Positions 52,867-62,205 of a stretch of DNA of 64,000 nt are shown here, piece after piece. The notes below the pieces were generated by a model. It made no database searches, was not told the DNA's origin, and worked only from the letters and a program-made list of their open reading frames with translations. The position numbers and the translations under genes are program-made. The stretch comes from Bacteroides mediterraneensis (GTDB taxonomy: Bacteria; Bacteroidota; Bacteroidia; Bacteroidales; Bacteroidaceae): the NCBI RefSeq assembly GCF_900128455.1, contig NZ_LT635783.1, positions 100,794 to 164,793 on the forward strand, read 5' to 3'. The stretch's first letter is position 1. Each line of letters starts with the position of its first letter.

Positions 52867-55017
52867 TTATTCTTCAGCCAATACGAAATCCAGTTGTTTC
52901 TTAGCCAGGTTGGCACGGGCTACCTTAATCTTAATCGGGTCACCGAGACTGAATTTCTGGTGGTGACGACGTCCGATGAGGCAGTAGTTCTTTTCGTCGA
53001 ACTCGTAGAAGTCGTTGCCCAAATCACGCATGGCAATCATGCCCTCGCATTTGTTTTCATTGATTTCCACGTAAAGGCCCCATTCCGTGACTCCGGAAAT
53101 GACTCCATCGTAGACTTGTCCGATACGTTCGCCCATGAATTCCACTTGTTTGTATTTCACGGAGGCACGTTCCGCACTGGCGGCTGTCTGTTCCATTGCC
53201 GAACTGTGTTCGCACAAGGTTTCGTATTTGTCGGCCTGTGCACTCCGTCCTCCTGCCAGGTAGCGGGTGAGCAGACGATGTACCATCAGGTCCGGGTAAC
53301 GGCGGATAGGAGAGGTGAAGTGGGTGTAATAATCAAATCCCAGTCCGTAGTGTCCGATGTTGTAGATGGAGTAACGGGCCTTCTGCATGGCGCGCAAGGA
53401 CACCGTTTCTATCAGGTTCTGTTCCTTCTTGCCGTTGATTTCATTGAGCAGGTGGTTGAGTGACTTGGAAACTTCCACCTTGCTGCCTCCCGTACGGATT
53501 TTGTAGCCGAAGCGGGCGATGAACTGGTTCAGGTTGTCCAGCTTGTCGGGGTCCGGAAGGTCGTGGATACGATAAGGGAATACTTTCGGCTTCTTGTTCT
53601 TGGGTACCTTTCCGACGTATTCGGCCACGGTGCGGTTGGCCAGCAGCATGAATTCCTCAATCAGCTTGTTGGCTTCCTTGGAAACCTTGAAATACACGCT
53701 GAGCGGTTTTCCGTTTTCGTCAATCTCGAATTTCACTTCACAACGGTCGAAGTTGATGGAGCCGGCACTCATTCGTTTCTCCCGCAGGATTTGTGCCAGA
53801 CGGTTCAGTTCCAGAATTTCTTCCTTGTAGTCACCTTCTCCCGTTTCAATAATCTGTTGTGCCTCTTCGTATGTGAAGCGGCGGTTGGATTTGATGACGG
53901 TGTGGCGGATACGGAAGTTCTTTACTTCGGCCTTGTCGTTCATGTCGAAGATGACAGAGTAAGCCAGCTTTTCCTCGTCCGGTCGCAGAGAGCAGATGAA
54001 GTTGCACAACCGTTCCGGCAGCATCGGGATGGTGCGGTCGACCAAATAGACGGAAGTGGCGCGTTTCACTGCTTCCTTGTCGATGATGCTTCCTTCTTTC
54101 ACGTAATGTGAAACGTCGGCGATGTGTACGCCTACCTCCCACAATCCCGGTTTCAGGTTGCGGATAGACAGGGCATCGTCGAAGTCCTTGGCATCTTTCG
54201 GGTCGATGGTGAAGGTCACCACGTCGCGGAAGTCTTCACGTTCGGCATAGTCTTCCGGTGTGATTTCAGCCGACAGTTTTTCAGCAGCTGCTTCCACAGC
54301 CTGCGGATAAGTGTAAGGCAATCCGTATTCGGCCAGGATGGCATGCATTTCGGTCGTATTGTCGCCAGCCTGTCCCAAAATGTCAATCACCTCTCCAAAC
54401 GGGTTCTTCGCTTCTTCCGGCCATTCGGTGATACGGACTACGGCCTTGTCGCCGTTCTTTCCGCCTTTCAGCTTGTCTTTCGGGATAAAGATGTCGTTGG
54501 CCAGTGTGTTGGCTTCTGTCAGCAGGAAGGCATAATTCTTGGAAACTTTCAATACGCCGACAAACGTTTCGTTGGCATGTTCCAGAATCTCGATTACCTG
54601 TCCTTCCAGCTGGCGCTTCTTGCATTTGGCACACAAGGACACTTTCACCTTGTCGTTGTTCATGGCGTGTGCCGAGTTGCGTTCTGCAATGAAAATCGGT
54701 TCTCCGCCGTCGTCGGGGATAAACGAGTTCTTTCCGTTACTCTTCCGCTGGAAGGTACCGGTTAGAATCTGTCCTTTATCATTGATTTTATAGCGCCCTT
54801 TTTCGATTTCAATCAGGAAATTGTCTTCCACCATTTCCTCTATGACATCGATACAAAGCATTTTTCCCGGATGGGTCGTGAGTTTTAGAGCTTGGAACAA
54901 CTGCTTGAGGCTGAATGCTTCATTCGGCTTTGTGCGGAAATAATTGAGCAGCATTTCTACGAGCTCTTTTTTCTTCAGGTGTTTTCCGCCTTTTTTTTCT
55001 TTTTTCTTTTTAGCCAT
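52867..55017 (-). CDS. rnr: Ribonuclease R
   Basis: 716 residues. 3'-to-5' exoribonuclease that degrades structured RNA. An N-terminal Lys-rich head (MAKKKKEKKGGKHLKKK) and winged helix (about 20-70) are followed by cold-shock domains, the RNB domain with catalytic Asp cluster DPKDAKDFDDALS, and a C-terminal S1 domain (GQVYDGVISGVTEWGLYVE). Length is typical. No co-transcribed neighbour; the cation exporter gene is divergent. Confidence 0.95.
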   Translation of the reverse strand: MAKKKKEKKGGKHLKKKELVEMLLNYFRTKPNEAFSLKQLFQALKLTTHPGKMLCIDVIEEMVEDNFLIEIEKGRYKINDKGQILTGTFQRKSNGKNSFIPDDGGEPIFIAERNSAHAMNNDKVKVSLCAKCKKRQLEGQVIEILEHANETFVGVLKVSKNYAFLLTEANTLANDIFIPKDKLKGGKNGDKAVVRITEWPEEAKNPFGEVIDILGQAGDNTTEMHAILAEYGLPYTYPQAVEAAAEKLSAEITPEDYAEREDFRDVVTFTIDPKDAKDFDDALSIRNLKPGLWEVGVHIADVSHYVKEGSIIDKEAVKRATSVYLVDRTIPMLPERLCNFICSLRPDEEKLAYSVIFDMNDKAEVKNFRIRHTVIKSNRRFTYEEAQQIIETGEGDYKEEILELNRLAQILREKRMSAGSINFDRCEVKFEIDENGKPLSVYFKVSKEANKLIEEFMLLANRTVAEYVGKVPKNKKPKVFPYRIHDLPDPDKLDNLNQFIARFGYKIRTGGSKVEVSKSLNHLLNEINGKKEQNLIETVSLRAMQKARYSIYNIGHYGLGFDYYTHFTSPIRRYPDLMVHRLLTRYLAGGRSAQADKYETLCEHSSAMEQTAASAERASVKYKQVEFMGERIGQVYDGVISGVTEWGLYVEINENKCEGMIAMRDLGNDFYEFDEKNYCLIGRRHHQKFSLGDPIKIKVARANLAKKQLDFVLAEE

Positions 55018-55133
55018 GTTGTTTATAGTTTAGAGCCGGCTCCTCTCTTAGTAACCGGCATGTTCGATTATACAAAGAAAGCAAATTCCACGGAATAAAC
55101 GCGGATTTTTCTGTTAAGATGCTGAAAAACTAT

Positions 55134-55141
55134 TATCTTTG
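55134..55141 (+). promoter_or_regulatory. -7 element of the cation exporter gene
   Basis: TATCTTTG, 26 bases before the ATG at 55167. The expected TTG is replaced by TGTT near 55112. Confidence 0.55.
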
Positions 55142-55166
55142 CCGCGTTCTTATTACAAAGTCTGAT

Positions 55167-56069
55167 ATGAATGAAGTTGAATCATCTGTCCGCGAACATG
55201 AAATATACAAAGTGACCTTGGTGGGAAGCTTGGTGAATATTCTACTGGTAGCTTGTAAGTTTGCGGCTGGTTTTTGGGGCAAGAGTGCGGCTATGATTGC
55301 CGATGCGGTCCATTCTTTGTCGGATTTGATTACGGATTTAATCGTAATCGTCTTTGTACGTATTTCCAGCAAGCCGGAAGACAAGGACCATGACTATGGG
55401 CATGGCAAATACGAAACGCTGGCTACTTTGCTGATTGGTGCGGCTCTGCTGGCTGTGGGCGTGGGCATTTGCTGGAGCGGAGTGGAGTCGATTGTACTCT
55501 TCTTCAGAGGAGAGACGCTGCAGTCTCCCGGTTGGATTGCCCTGGCAGCGGCCATTGTATCCATTGTATCCAAGGAAATCTTGTTTCATTATACCCGTGT
55601 GGTGGGCAAACGTTATAACAGCCCAGCCGTCATTGCGAATGCCTGGCATCACCGCAGCGATGCATTCTCTTCCATCGGTACGGCAATCGGTATCGGAGGA
55701 GCCATTCTGTTGGGCGACAGCTGGCGGGTACTCGACCCGTTGGCGGCAGTGATTGTCAGCGTCTTTATCGTGCAGGTGGCTGTCAAGCAACTCAAGTCGT
55801 GTGTGGATGAACTGCTGGAACGCTCGCTTCCAGACGATATTGAACAAGAGATTACCAAGATTGTCTTGTCGGAAGAGGGGGTGTCACAACCTCATCATCT
55901 GCGTACCCGACGGATAGGAAGCCATTATGCGATGGACATGCATGTGCGTATGGATGGAAATATTTCTTTACATGAGGCGCATGAAAAGGTGACGTCCATC
56001 GAAAAGAAATTGCGGGAGGCCTTTGGGGCAAATACGTATATCAGTATCCATGCAGAACCTGAGAAGTAA
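55167..56069 (+). CDS. Cation diffusion facilitator (zinc/iron/manganese exporter)
   Basis: 300 residues with six membrane spans and a C-terminal cytoplasmic metal-binding domain. The metal site HxxxD is in ADAVHSLSDLITD, and DHDYGHGKYE follows span 3; a second HxxxD is in WHHRSDAFSS. It exports divalent metal by proton exchange. Start at MNEVESSVREHE, because the -7 element lies inside the longer possible frame. Spacing of 6 bases to the next gene suggests an operon with it. Confidence 0.9.
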   Translation: MNEVESSVREHEIYKVTLVGSLVNILLVACKFAAGFWGKSAAMIADAVHSLSDLITDLIVIVFVRISSKPEDKDHDYGHGKYETLATLLIGAALLAVGVGICWSGVESIVLFFRGETLQSPGWIALAAAIVSIVSKEILFHYTRVVGKRYNSPAVIANAWHHRSDAFSSIGTAIGIGGAILLGDSWRVLDPLAAVIVSVFIVQVAVKQLKSCVDELLERSLPDDIEQEITKIVLSEEGVSQPHHLRTRRIGSHYAMDMHVRMDGNISLHEAHEKVTSIEKKLREAFGANTYISIHAEPEK

Positions 56070-56075
56070 AAAAGT

Positions 56076-57086
56076 ATGGAGAAGAAAGTATTAGTGACAG
56101 GTGCCAGTGGGTTTATTGGCAGTTTTCTGGTGGAAGGAGCCTTGGAACGAGGTTACCAGGTGTGGGCCGGTGTCCGAAAGACCAGTAGCCGGAAATATCT
56201 GCAAGATGTGCGGATTCATTTTGCGGTGCTGGACTTTACCGATTCCGACCGTCTGGCCGGACAGCTGGAGGAGCAGAAACGCTTGTATGGGAAATGGGAT
56301 TACATCATTCATTGTGCCGGGGTGACCAAATGCCTAGACAAGGCCGATTTTGAAATTGGAAATTACTGGGCTACGCGGCATTTTATTGAGACGCTGAAGC
56401 GACTGGACATGCTTCCCGTGAACTTTATTTACATTAGTTCGTTAAGTATATTTGGACCGATACGTGAGAAAGATTACTCTTCCATCAGCGAGGAAGATAC
56501 GCCACGCCCGAATACGGCGTATGGATTGAGCAAGCTTCATACGGAGGAATATCTGAAGTCCTTGTCAGGCTTTCCGTATGTGATTTTTCGTCCCACTGGC
56601 GTGTATGGGCCTCGGGAGCGCGATTATTTCCTGATGGCCAAGTCCGTAAAGCAGCATGTGGATTTTGCGGCAGGCTTCAAGCGGCAGGACATTACGTTTG
56701 TTTTTGTGAAAGATTTGGTGCAGGCCATTTATCTGGCCATTGAAAAAAACGTCACAGGCCGGGCCTATTTTGTGAGCGACGGAAAAGTGTACAGTAGCCA
56801 TACGTTCTCCGATTTGATTCGGAAGGAGCTGGGCAATCCGTGGATGGTTCGTCTGGTGTGTCCGTTGTTTCTCTTGAAAGCCATCTCGTTTGTGGCGGAA
56901 AATATCGGACGGCTGGCCCGGAAGACCAGTACATTGAACTGTGACAAGTATCGCATCATGAAGCAGCGGAACTGGAGGTGTGACATTTCCCCGCTGGAAA
57001 AAGAGTTGGGCTATGTGCCCGAATATCCGTTGGAGAGAGGTGTAAAAGAAATAATTGCCTGGTATAAGAAAGAAGGATGGCTATAG
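56076..57086 (+). CDS. NAD-dependent epimerase/dehydratase family protein
   Basis: 336 residues, extended SDR. Rossmann motif TGASGFIGSF (8-17), YGLSK with catalytic Tyr and Lys (about 149-153), and FRPTGVYGPRERDYF. Its C-terminal third has a hydrophobic stretch (MVRLVCPLFLLKAISFVAE), which hints at membrane contact. The next gene overlaps by 10 bases and encodes a PAP2 lipid enzyme. A Bacteroides thetaiotaomicron protein of this class (BT_0972) has been described as a 3-ketosphinganine reductase, so a sphingolipid role is possible but unproven here. Confidence 0.8.
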   Translation: MEKKVLVTGASGFIGSFLVEGALERGYQVWAGVRKTSSRKYLQDVRIHFAVLDFTDSDRLAGQLEEQKRLYGKWDYIIHCAGVTKCLDKADFEIGNYWATRHFIETLKRLDMLPVNFIYISSLSIFGPIREKDYSSISEEDTPRPNTAYGLSKLHTEEYLKSLSGFPYVIFRPTGVYGPRERDYFLMAKSVKQHVDFAAGFKRQDITFVFVKDLVQAIYLAIEKNVTGRAYFVSDGKVYSSHTFSDLIRKELGNPWMVRLVCPLFLLKAISFVAENIGRLARKTSTLNCDKYRIMKQRNWRCDISPLEKELGYVPEYPLERGVKEIIAWYKKEGWL

Positions 57087-58060
57087 AACTGAAGTTATTT
57101 GAACGAGTAGAAAGTGGGAAGGGACTGTTTGCGGTAGAAAGCATCAGCTTGATTTATAATGCCCTGACCTCTATTTTGATTTTGTTGCTCTATCCCCGGA
57201 TGGACCATCCTGGGACCATGTTGCTGGAACGTCTGGGTATTGTAGTACTGACGTTCGTACTGATTCATTTGTATCAGGCATTTCCCTGCCGGTTGACCGC
57301 TTTTATCCGGATGGTGGTGCAGATGTCACTGCTGGCTTACTGGTATCCGGACACGTTTGAGTTCAACCGTCTGTTCCCGAACCTGGACTATCTGTTTGCT
57401 TCTGCCGAACAGACCATTTTCCATTGCCAGCCCTCCGTGGAATTCAGTAAGCTGTGCCCCTCGGTATGGTTCAGTGAGCCGTTCAATATGGGTTACTTCT
57501 TTTATTATCCCATGATGCTGATTGTGGTGGTGTATTACTTTTTGACCCGGTTTGAGTGGTTTGAGAAAATCTGTTTTGTGTTGGTCACCTCTTTCTTCAT
57601 TTACTACCTGTTCTATATTCTGGTGCCGGTAGCAGGCCCGCAGTTTTATTTCCCGGCCATTGGAATGGACAAGGTGAATGCGTGTGACTTTACGCCTATC
57701 GGCGATTATTTCAACCACAATACGTTCTTGCTTCCGGGACCCGGATATGAGCATGGATTCTTCTATAATCTGGTGGAGGCCTCTCAGGAAGTGGGCGAAC
57801 GCCCTACCGCCGCTTTCCCCAGCTCGCATGTGGGTATCTCTACCATTGTGATGATTATGGCCTGGCGTGTGAACCGGAAGCTGGCCTATATCCTTTTCCC
57901 GTTCTATGTGTTGCTGTGTTGTGCCACGGTCTACATTCAGGCGCACTACCTGATTGATTCCCTCGTGGGATTGATTACCGCGTTCTTCGTGTATCAGCTG
58001 GCTACGCTGATGTACAAGCGATGGTTCATTTCGCCTGTTTTCAAGCGCATTATGTATTAA
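57077..58060 (+). CDS. PAP2-family membrane phosphatase/phosphotransferase
   Basis: 327 residues with about eight spans. PAP2 active-site motifs: AAFPSSHVGIST (with His) and AHYLIDSLVG (His and Asp). The long form with extra N-terminal spans resembles inositol phosphorylceramide synthase-type enzymes rather than simple undecaprenyl phosphatases. It starts within the last codons of the epimerase gene, so they are translationally coupled. A role in phospholipid or sphingolipid head-group chemistry is inferred. Confidence 0.83.
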   Translation: MAIELKLFERVESGKGLFAVESISLIYNALTSILILLLYPRMDHPGTMLLERLGIVVLTFVLIHLYQAFPCRLTAFIRMVVQMSLLAYWYPDTFEFNRLFPNLDYLFASAEQTIFHCQPSVEFSKLCPSVWFSEPFNMGYFFYYPMMLIVVVYYFLTRFEWFEKICFVLVTSFFIYYLFYILVPVAGPQFYFPAIGMDKVNACDFTPIGDYFNHNTFLLPGPGYEHGFFYNLVEASQEVGERPTAAFPSSHVGISTIVMIMAWRVNRKLAYILFPFYVLLCCATVYIQAHYLIDSLVGLITAFFVYQLATLMYKRWFISPVFKRIMY

Positions 58061-58061
58061 G

Positions 58062-58095
58062 GAAAAAGTCGGTAAGGAGTCTTATTCCTTACCGA
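58062..58095 (-). terminator. dusB terminator overlapping its stop codon
   Basis: TCGGTAAGGA (58069-58078) pairs perfectly with TCCTTACCGA (58086-58095) around 7 bases. On the minus strand it is followed by CTTTTTCC. The last dusB codons form one arm. Confidence 0.85.
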
Positions 58096-59068
58096 ATGTA
58101 TTTTCAATGTGATCCAGAATGGCATTTAAATCCTGGAGAGTCTCTGCACGCAGCATGGCGATGCGGGTATCCTTGAAGTTGGGAATCCCCTTGAACAGTG
58201 GGGAGGCAGCCAAGTGACGGCGCACGTGCAGAATTCCTCTGCGTTCATCCAGCAGGTTCACACTGTCGAGTACTTCCTGCCGTAAAACATCCATCCGCCA
58301 TTTGAAAGAAAGGGGCGGAAGTTCTTCTCCGGTTTCCAGATAATGCTTTACTTCCTTGAAAATCCAAGGACGTCCGAAACTGGCCCGTCCAATCATGATG
58401 GCATCCACTCCGTAGCGCTCGAAACATTCTTTGGCACGTTGAGGGGTGGTGATGTCGCCGTTGCCGATGATAGGGATGTGCATTCTCGGATTCTTCTTGA
58501 CTTCTCCGATAAGGGTCCAGTCCGCCTCGCCGGTGTACATCTGGGCACGGGTACGTCCGTGGATGGTCAGGGCCTCAATGCCGCAATCCTGCAACTGTTC
58601 CGCCAGTTCCACGATGATTTTATGTTCCGCGTCCCACCCCAGACGGGTTTTTACCGTAACCGGAATCTTGACGGCGTCGACCACGGCACGGGTGATTTCC
58701 AGCATCTTGGGCACGTTCTGCAACAGTCCTGAACCGGCTCCCTTGCCGGCCACCCGTTTCACCGGACATCCGAAGTTCAAGTCCAGAATATCAGGCTGTG
58801 CCTGTTCCACGATGCGGGCCGCTTCTACCATCGTATCGGTATCTTTCCCGTAAATCTGGATGGCCACCGGGCGTTCCTTCTCGCTGATGTTCAGCTTTAG
58901 CATTGTTTTTCCCACCGAACGGATCAACGCATCGCTCGACACGAACTCCGTGTACACCATGTCGGCACCGAACTGCTTGCACATCAGGCGGAAAGCAGGG
59001 TCGGTGACATCTTCCATCGGGGCCAGCAACACTGGCTTTTCTCCTAAATCTATATTCCTAATTTTCAT
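58082..59068 (-). CDS. dusB: tRNA-dihydrouridine synthase
   Basis: 328 residues, an FMN-binding TIM barrel that reduces uridine in the tRNA D-loop. Conserved LLAPMEDVTDPAFR at the start, NFGCPVKRVAGKGAGSGLL with catalytic Cys, RLGWDAEH, and GIEALTIHGRTRAQMYTG. Start at MKIRNIDLGEKP (59068); the longer frame runs into promoter sequence. A -7 element TACCTTTG lies at 59094-59087. The DusB class is the closest match. Confidence 0.93.
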   Translation of the reverse strand: MKIRNIDLGEKPVLLAPMEDVTDPAFRLMCKQFGADMVYTEFVSSDALIRSVGKTMLKLNISEKERPVAIQIYGKDTDTMVEAARIVEQAQPDILDLNFGCPVKRVAGKGAGSGLLQNVPKMLEITRAVVDAVKIPVTVKTRLGWDAEHKIIVELAEQLQDCGIEALTIHGRTRAQMYTGEADWTLIGEVKKNPRMHIPIIGNGDITTPQRAKECFERYGVDAIMIGRASFGRPWIFKEVKHYLETGEELPPLSFKWRMDVLRQEVLDSVNLLDERRGILHVRRHLAASPLFKGIPNFKDTRIAMLRAETLQDLNAILDHIENTFGKE

Positions 59069-59086
59069 TGGCTTGATATTGTCGCG

Positions 59087-59132
59087 CAAAGGTAGTGAAA
59101 TTTTATTATATCCCGAAAAAACGCTACCTTTG
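59087..59132. promoter_or_regulatory. Mirrored divergent -7 elements for dusB and the U32 gene
   Basis: TACCTTTG on minus (59094-59087) and TACCTTTG on plus (59125-59132) form an inverted repeat that extends to CGCGCAAAGGTAG and CTACCTTTGCGCG. No TTG boxes with standard spacing are seen, only T-rich stretches. Confidence 0.65.
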
Positions 59133-59156
59133 CGCGGTAATATCATAATAGTGGAC

Positions 59157-60428
59157 ATGAGTTATACAATCAAAGACTTTGAAATCATGGCACCTGTTGG
59201 CTCGCGTGAGTCGTTGGCAGCTGCCCTTCATGCCGGAGCCGATTCCATCTATTTCGGCATTGAGAGTTTGAACATGCGTGCGCGCTCGGCGAGTACTTTT
59301 ACTATAGAAGATTTGCGTGAAATCGCCAAAATGTGCGAGGAACACGGGGTGAAGAGCTACCTGACCATCAATACCATCATCTACGATGAGGACATTGAAC
59401 TGATGCGTAAGATTGTGGATGCAGCCAAGGAAGCTGGCATCAGTGCCGTCATTGCAGCCGATGTAGCCGTGATGGCCTATTGCAATGAGGTGGGACAGGA
59501 GGTACATCTTTCAACCCAGCTGAACATCAGCAATGCGGAGGCGTTGAAGTTTTACTCCCGCTTTGCTGATGTGGTAGTGCTGGCCCGCGAGTTGAATCTC
59601 AAGCAGGTGCGCAAGATATATGATGCCATTCAGGAACAGCAGATCAAGGGCCCGATGGGTGAGCTGGTACGTATCGAAATGTTCTGCCACGGTGCCTTGT
59701 GCATGGCGGTTTCCGGAAAATGCTATCTGAGTCTGAACGAACAGAACGCATCGGCCAACCGGGGAGCTTGCATGCAGGTATGCCGCCGGGCCTATATCGT
59801 GAAAGACAAGGAAAGCGATATCGAACTGGAAGTGGACAACCAGTACATCATGTCACCGAAAGATTTGAAGACCATTCATTTCATGGACGAGATGATTGAA
59901 GCCGGTGTCCGGGTGTTCAAGATTGAAGGCCGTGCCCGTGGTCCTGAGTACGTGCGTACGGTGGTGGAATGTTACAAGGAGGCCATCCAGTCGTATCTCG
60001 ACGGTACGTTCTCCGATGAGAAAGTGGCCGACTGGGATACACGCCTGAAAACGGTGTTCAACCGTGGTTTCTGGAACGGATACTATCTGGGACAACGTCT
60101 GGGCGAATGGAGCAAGAACTACGGTTCGGAGGCTACGGAACGCAAGGTATATGCCGGACGCGGCATCAAGTATTTCTCCAATATCGGGGTGGCTGAGTTC
60201 TTGATTGAGGCGGCTGAAATCAAGGTGGGCGACAAGCTCCTGATTACCGGTCCTACTACCGGCGCCATGTATGTCACACTGGAGGAGGCACGAGTAGACC
60301 TGAAGCCGGTGGATGTGGTGAAGAAAGGGGTACACGTATCGTTTAAGGTACCCGACCGTATCCGTCCCAGTGACCGTCTGTATCGTATGGTGCCGGCAGA
60401 AGAGCTGAAGGCAAAAAGAAAAGACTAA
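59157..60428 (+). CDS. Peptidase U32 family protein (tRNA/rRNA hydroxylase type)
   Basis: 423 residues. The U32 core is clear: MAPVGSRESLAAALHAGADSIYFG, HLSTQLNISN, and the Cys-rich signature CHGALCMAVSGKCYLS followed by RGACMQVCRR, which probably holds an iron-sulfur centre. Members TrhP and RlhA hydroxylate tRNA U34 or 23S rRNA C2501; the old name peptidase is likely wrong for this one. Start at MSYTIKDFEI (59157), 24 bases after the -7 element; upstream frame lies over dusB. Divergent from dusB, another RNA modification gene. Confidence 0.88.
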   Translation: MSYTIKDFEIMAPVGSRESLAAALHAGADSIYFGIESLNMRARSASTFTIEDLREIAKMCEEHGVKSYLTINTIIYDEDIELMRKIVDAAKEAGISAVIAADVAVMAYCNEVGQEVHLSTQLNISNAEALKFYSRFADVVVLARELNLKQVRKIYDAIQEQQIKGPMGELVRIEMFCHGALCMAVSGKCYLSLNEQNASANRGACMQVCRRAYIVKDKESDIELEVDNQYIMSPKDLKTIHFMDEMIEAGVRVFKIEGRARGPEYVRTVVECYKEAIQSYLDGTFSDEKVADWDTRLKTVFNRGFWNGYYLGQRLGEWSKNYGSEATERKVYAGRGIKYFSNIGVAEFLIEAAEIKVGDKLLITGPTTGAMYVTLEEARVDLKPVDVVKKGVHVSFKVPDRIRPSDRLYRMVPAEELKAKRKD

Positions 60429-60452
60429 ACTTTGTTTAGTTAGTGTGTAGAC

Positions 60453-60498
60453 GGAAATCCTGCCCTCGTTTCTGAAACGTAGCGGCAGGATTTTTTGT
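60453..60498 (+). terminator. Terminator of the U32 gene
   Basis: AAATCCTGCC pairs with GGCAGGATTT around an imperfect inner stem, followed by TTTTTT. Confidence 0.88.
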
Positions 60499-60597
60499 GG
60501 ATATAGGGATATGAACAGGCCGGTTCATTACTTGTTGAAATCATTTTGGATACTATCTGATTTCTCTTTTATAAGGATTGTATATCAGCAGATTACT

Positions 60598-60631
60598 GAT
60601 ATTCACAGCCTGTGAACAACGTGTGAATATC
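60598..60631. promoter_or_regulatory. Palindrome upstream of the DUF3843 promoter
   Basis: GATATTCACA (60598-60607) and TGTGAATATC (60622-60631) are perfect 10-bp inverted repeats with 14 bases between; an alternative inner pair TTCACAG/GTGAA also exists. It lies 21 bases upstream of the -33 element. Confidence 0.5.
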
Positions 60632-60652
60632 AAATAAGTTCCGTCCGGATGA

Positions 60653-60682
60653 TTGTTTACTCTCGTAATTATTTTACTTTTG
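60653..60682 (+). promoter_or_regulatory. Promoter of the DUF3843 gene
   Basis: TTG (60653-60655), a 19-base spacer and TACTTTTG (60675-60682), 29 bases before the start codon. Confidence 0.82.
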
Positions 60683-60711
60683 CACCACAAAATTTTAAAT
60701 CCAAATCTAAG

Positions 60712-62205
60712 ATGAAGAAGATATATGTAAAAGAGTGGATGTCGTTTCAGCCCTACGGACGGCAGGATGAAATAGATACATATTATGTGAAAGTGGCCAA
60801 CCGTCTTGCTGATTTCTTGAAGACTGCGCTCGGCGAACGGTATTCGGAACACAGCCTTCATGGCATTGCCATTTACTTGACTCTCTGGTTTCAGGACCTC
60901 ACCACACAGACCGGCGTCTGGGAAGCGTTTACCGGTGAATGTCGCAAGCGGTACGGCCATCCTGTGCCTTTCATGACGTCGGAAGAAGAAGAGGAATATT
61001 ATCCGGGAGAAGTGAATCCGGAAGACATGCGGTTTCTGCTGTGGCATTATTTCCAGTCTTTGGAAAAACAGGCAGGCGGTGTGCTGAATCCCGAGAATCC
61101 GGTATTTGAGGATCTGGCTTATCAGCTCTACGATTATCTTTCGGACGAATATGAGGTGGCTCCGGAAAACACCCGCTTGCATGACATGCTGTATGGAGAG
61201 CCTTTTGGCGAAAATGATTACATGCGTTATCGCAGCCTTTTGGAGTGGTTTCATTTCTGCAGCTATGTAGGGTTCGAAAACCGGAGCGAGTACCAGCATG
61301 CGGTGGAGGCGGCCGTCCGTATGGGGAATGCAAACCCAAGTCTCCTGTCGTACGATGTGAAGCAGAACATTCTGTTCGAAGGAAGAAAGAACCTGCTTTC
61401 ACTGACCTCCGTAGAATGGCTGGCGTTGGTAGGGAAGACTCACCCGGAAGCTGCCCAGTGGGCAGAAGTCAAAGTCGTCCCCCAAGGAATGTATCTTTAT
61501 GAGGGTGAAGACGAGACTTCGTTGTTTGTGAAAGATTTGTCGGGAGAAGAAGAGGTACAGTTGTCTGTCCGTAAGGACTCTGTGAACATGGACTCTTTGA
61601 AAGGCCGGAAGGAAGGCATGACGGTATTGCAGAGCCGATGGGTACAATATGGGGGTACCTGGTGGCAGGACGGTACGCTGGTGGTGTCAGACTACGAGGA
61701 AAAGATGAAGGAAGAGTTAGTCCGGCAGGCTGCGAAACGTGAAGATATCCGGCAAACCTACGATGCCTTTATGAAAGCATCCGGCGGGAAGCAGTTTGTG
61801 TTCTGCCAGTCGGAGGAAGAAGTGCGGGATTTCCTTTTCCAGAAAATGGAGTACAAGGAAAAAGAAGGGATACAGATGCCGAAGATGGATGCACAGCACG
61901 GGCTGGTGCTGATGGTTTCTTCGCATACCGGTATCCATATCCAGATGCGTTTGTGCGAATGCATCTCTTCACCGGAGAACAAGTTTTATGATTCGAAGGA
62001 GGCACAGAAGAAGGCCATTTTGTTCCTCTTGAATCCGGAGGTGATTCCGTATGACTTGAGTTGTGCCCTGCAAGATGCCGGCATGTTGCCGGATGCCGGT
62101 CTGAACAGCCTGCAAGGCGAGAAGCAGGGGCGGGAACTGGTCAAGAAGCATGCCCGTTTCCTGACCGACTATTTCTTTGGGAAATGCAGGGAGAAGGATT
62201 GCTGA
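60712..62205 (+). CDS. DUF3843 family protein
   Basis: 497 residues, soluble, acidic, without signal peptide or membrane spans. The start KKIYVKEWMSFQPYGRQDEIDTYY (split) is characteristic of DUF3843, a family of Bacteroidetes whose function I do not know. No catalytic motif is visible. Start at 60712, 29 bases after a consensus promoter. Its stop codon TGA (62203-62205) directly abuts the stop codon of the convergent mnmA gene. Confidence 0.82.
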   Translation: MKKIYVKEWMSFQPYGRQDEIDTYYVKVANRLADFLKTALGERYSEHSLHGIAIYLTLWFQDLTTQTGVWEAFTGECRKRYGHPVPFMTSEEEEEYYPGEVNPEDMRFLLWHYFQSLEKQAGGVLNPENPVFEDLAYQLYDYLSDEYEVAPENTRLHDMLYGEPFGENDYMRYRSLLEWFHFCSYVGFENRSEYQHAVEAAVRMGNANPSLLSYDVKQNILFEGRKNLLSLTSVEWLALVGKTHPEAAQWAEVKVVPQGMYLYEGEDETSLFVKDLSGEEEVQLSVRKDSVNMDSLKGRKEGMTVLQSRWVQYGGTWWQDGTLVVSDYEEKMKEELVRQAAKREDIRQTYDAFMKASGGKQFVFCQSEEEVRDFLFQKMEYKEKEGIQMPKMDAQHGLVLMVSSHTGIHIQMRLCECISSPENKFYDSKEAQKKAILFLLNPEVIPYDLSCALQDAGMLPDAGLNSLQGEKQGRELVKKHARFLTDYFFGKCREKDC

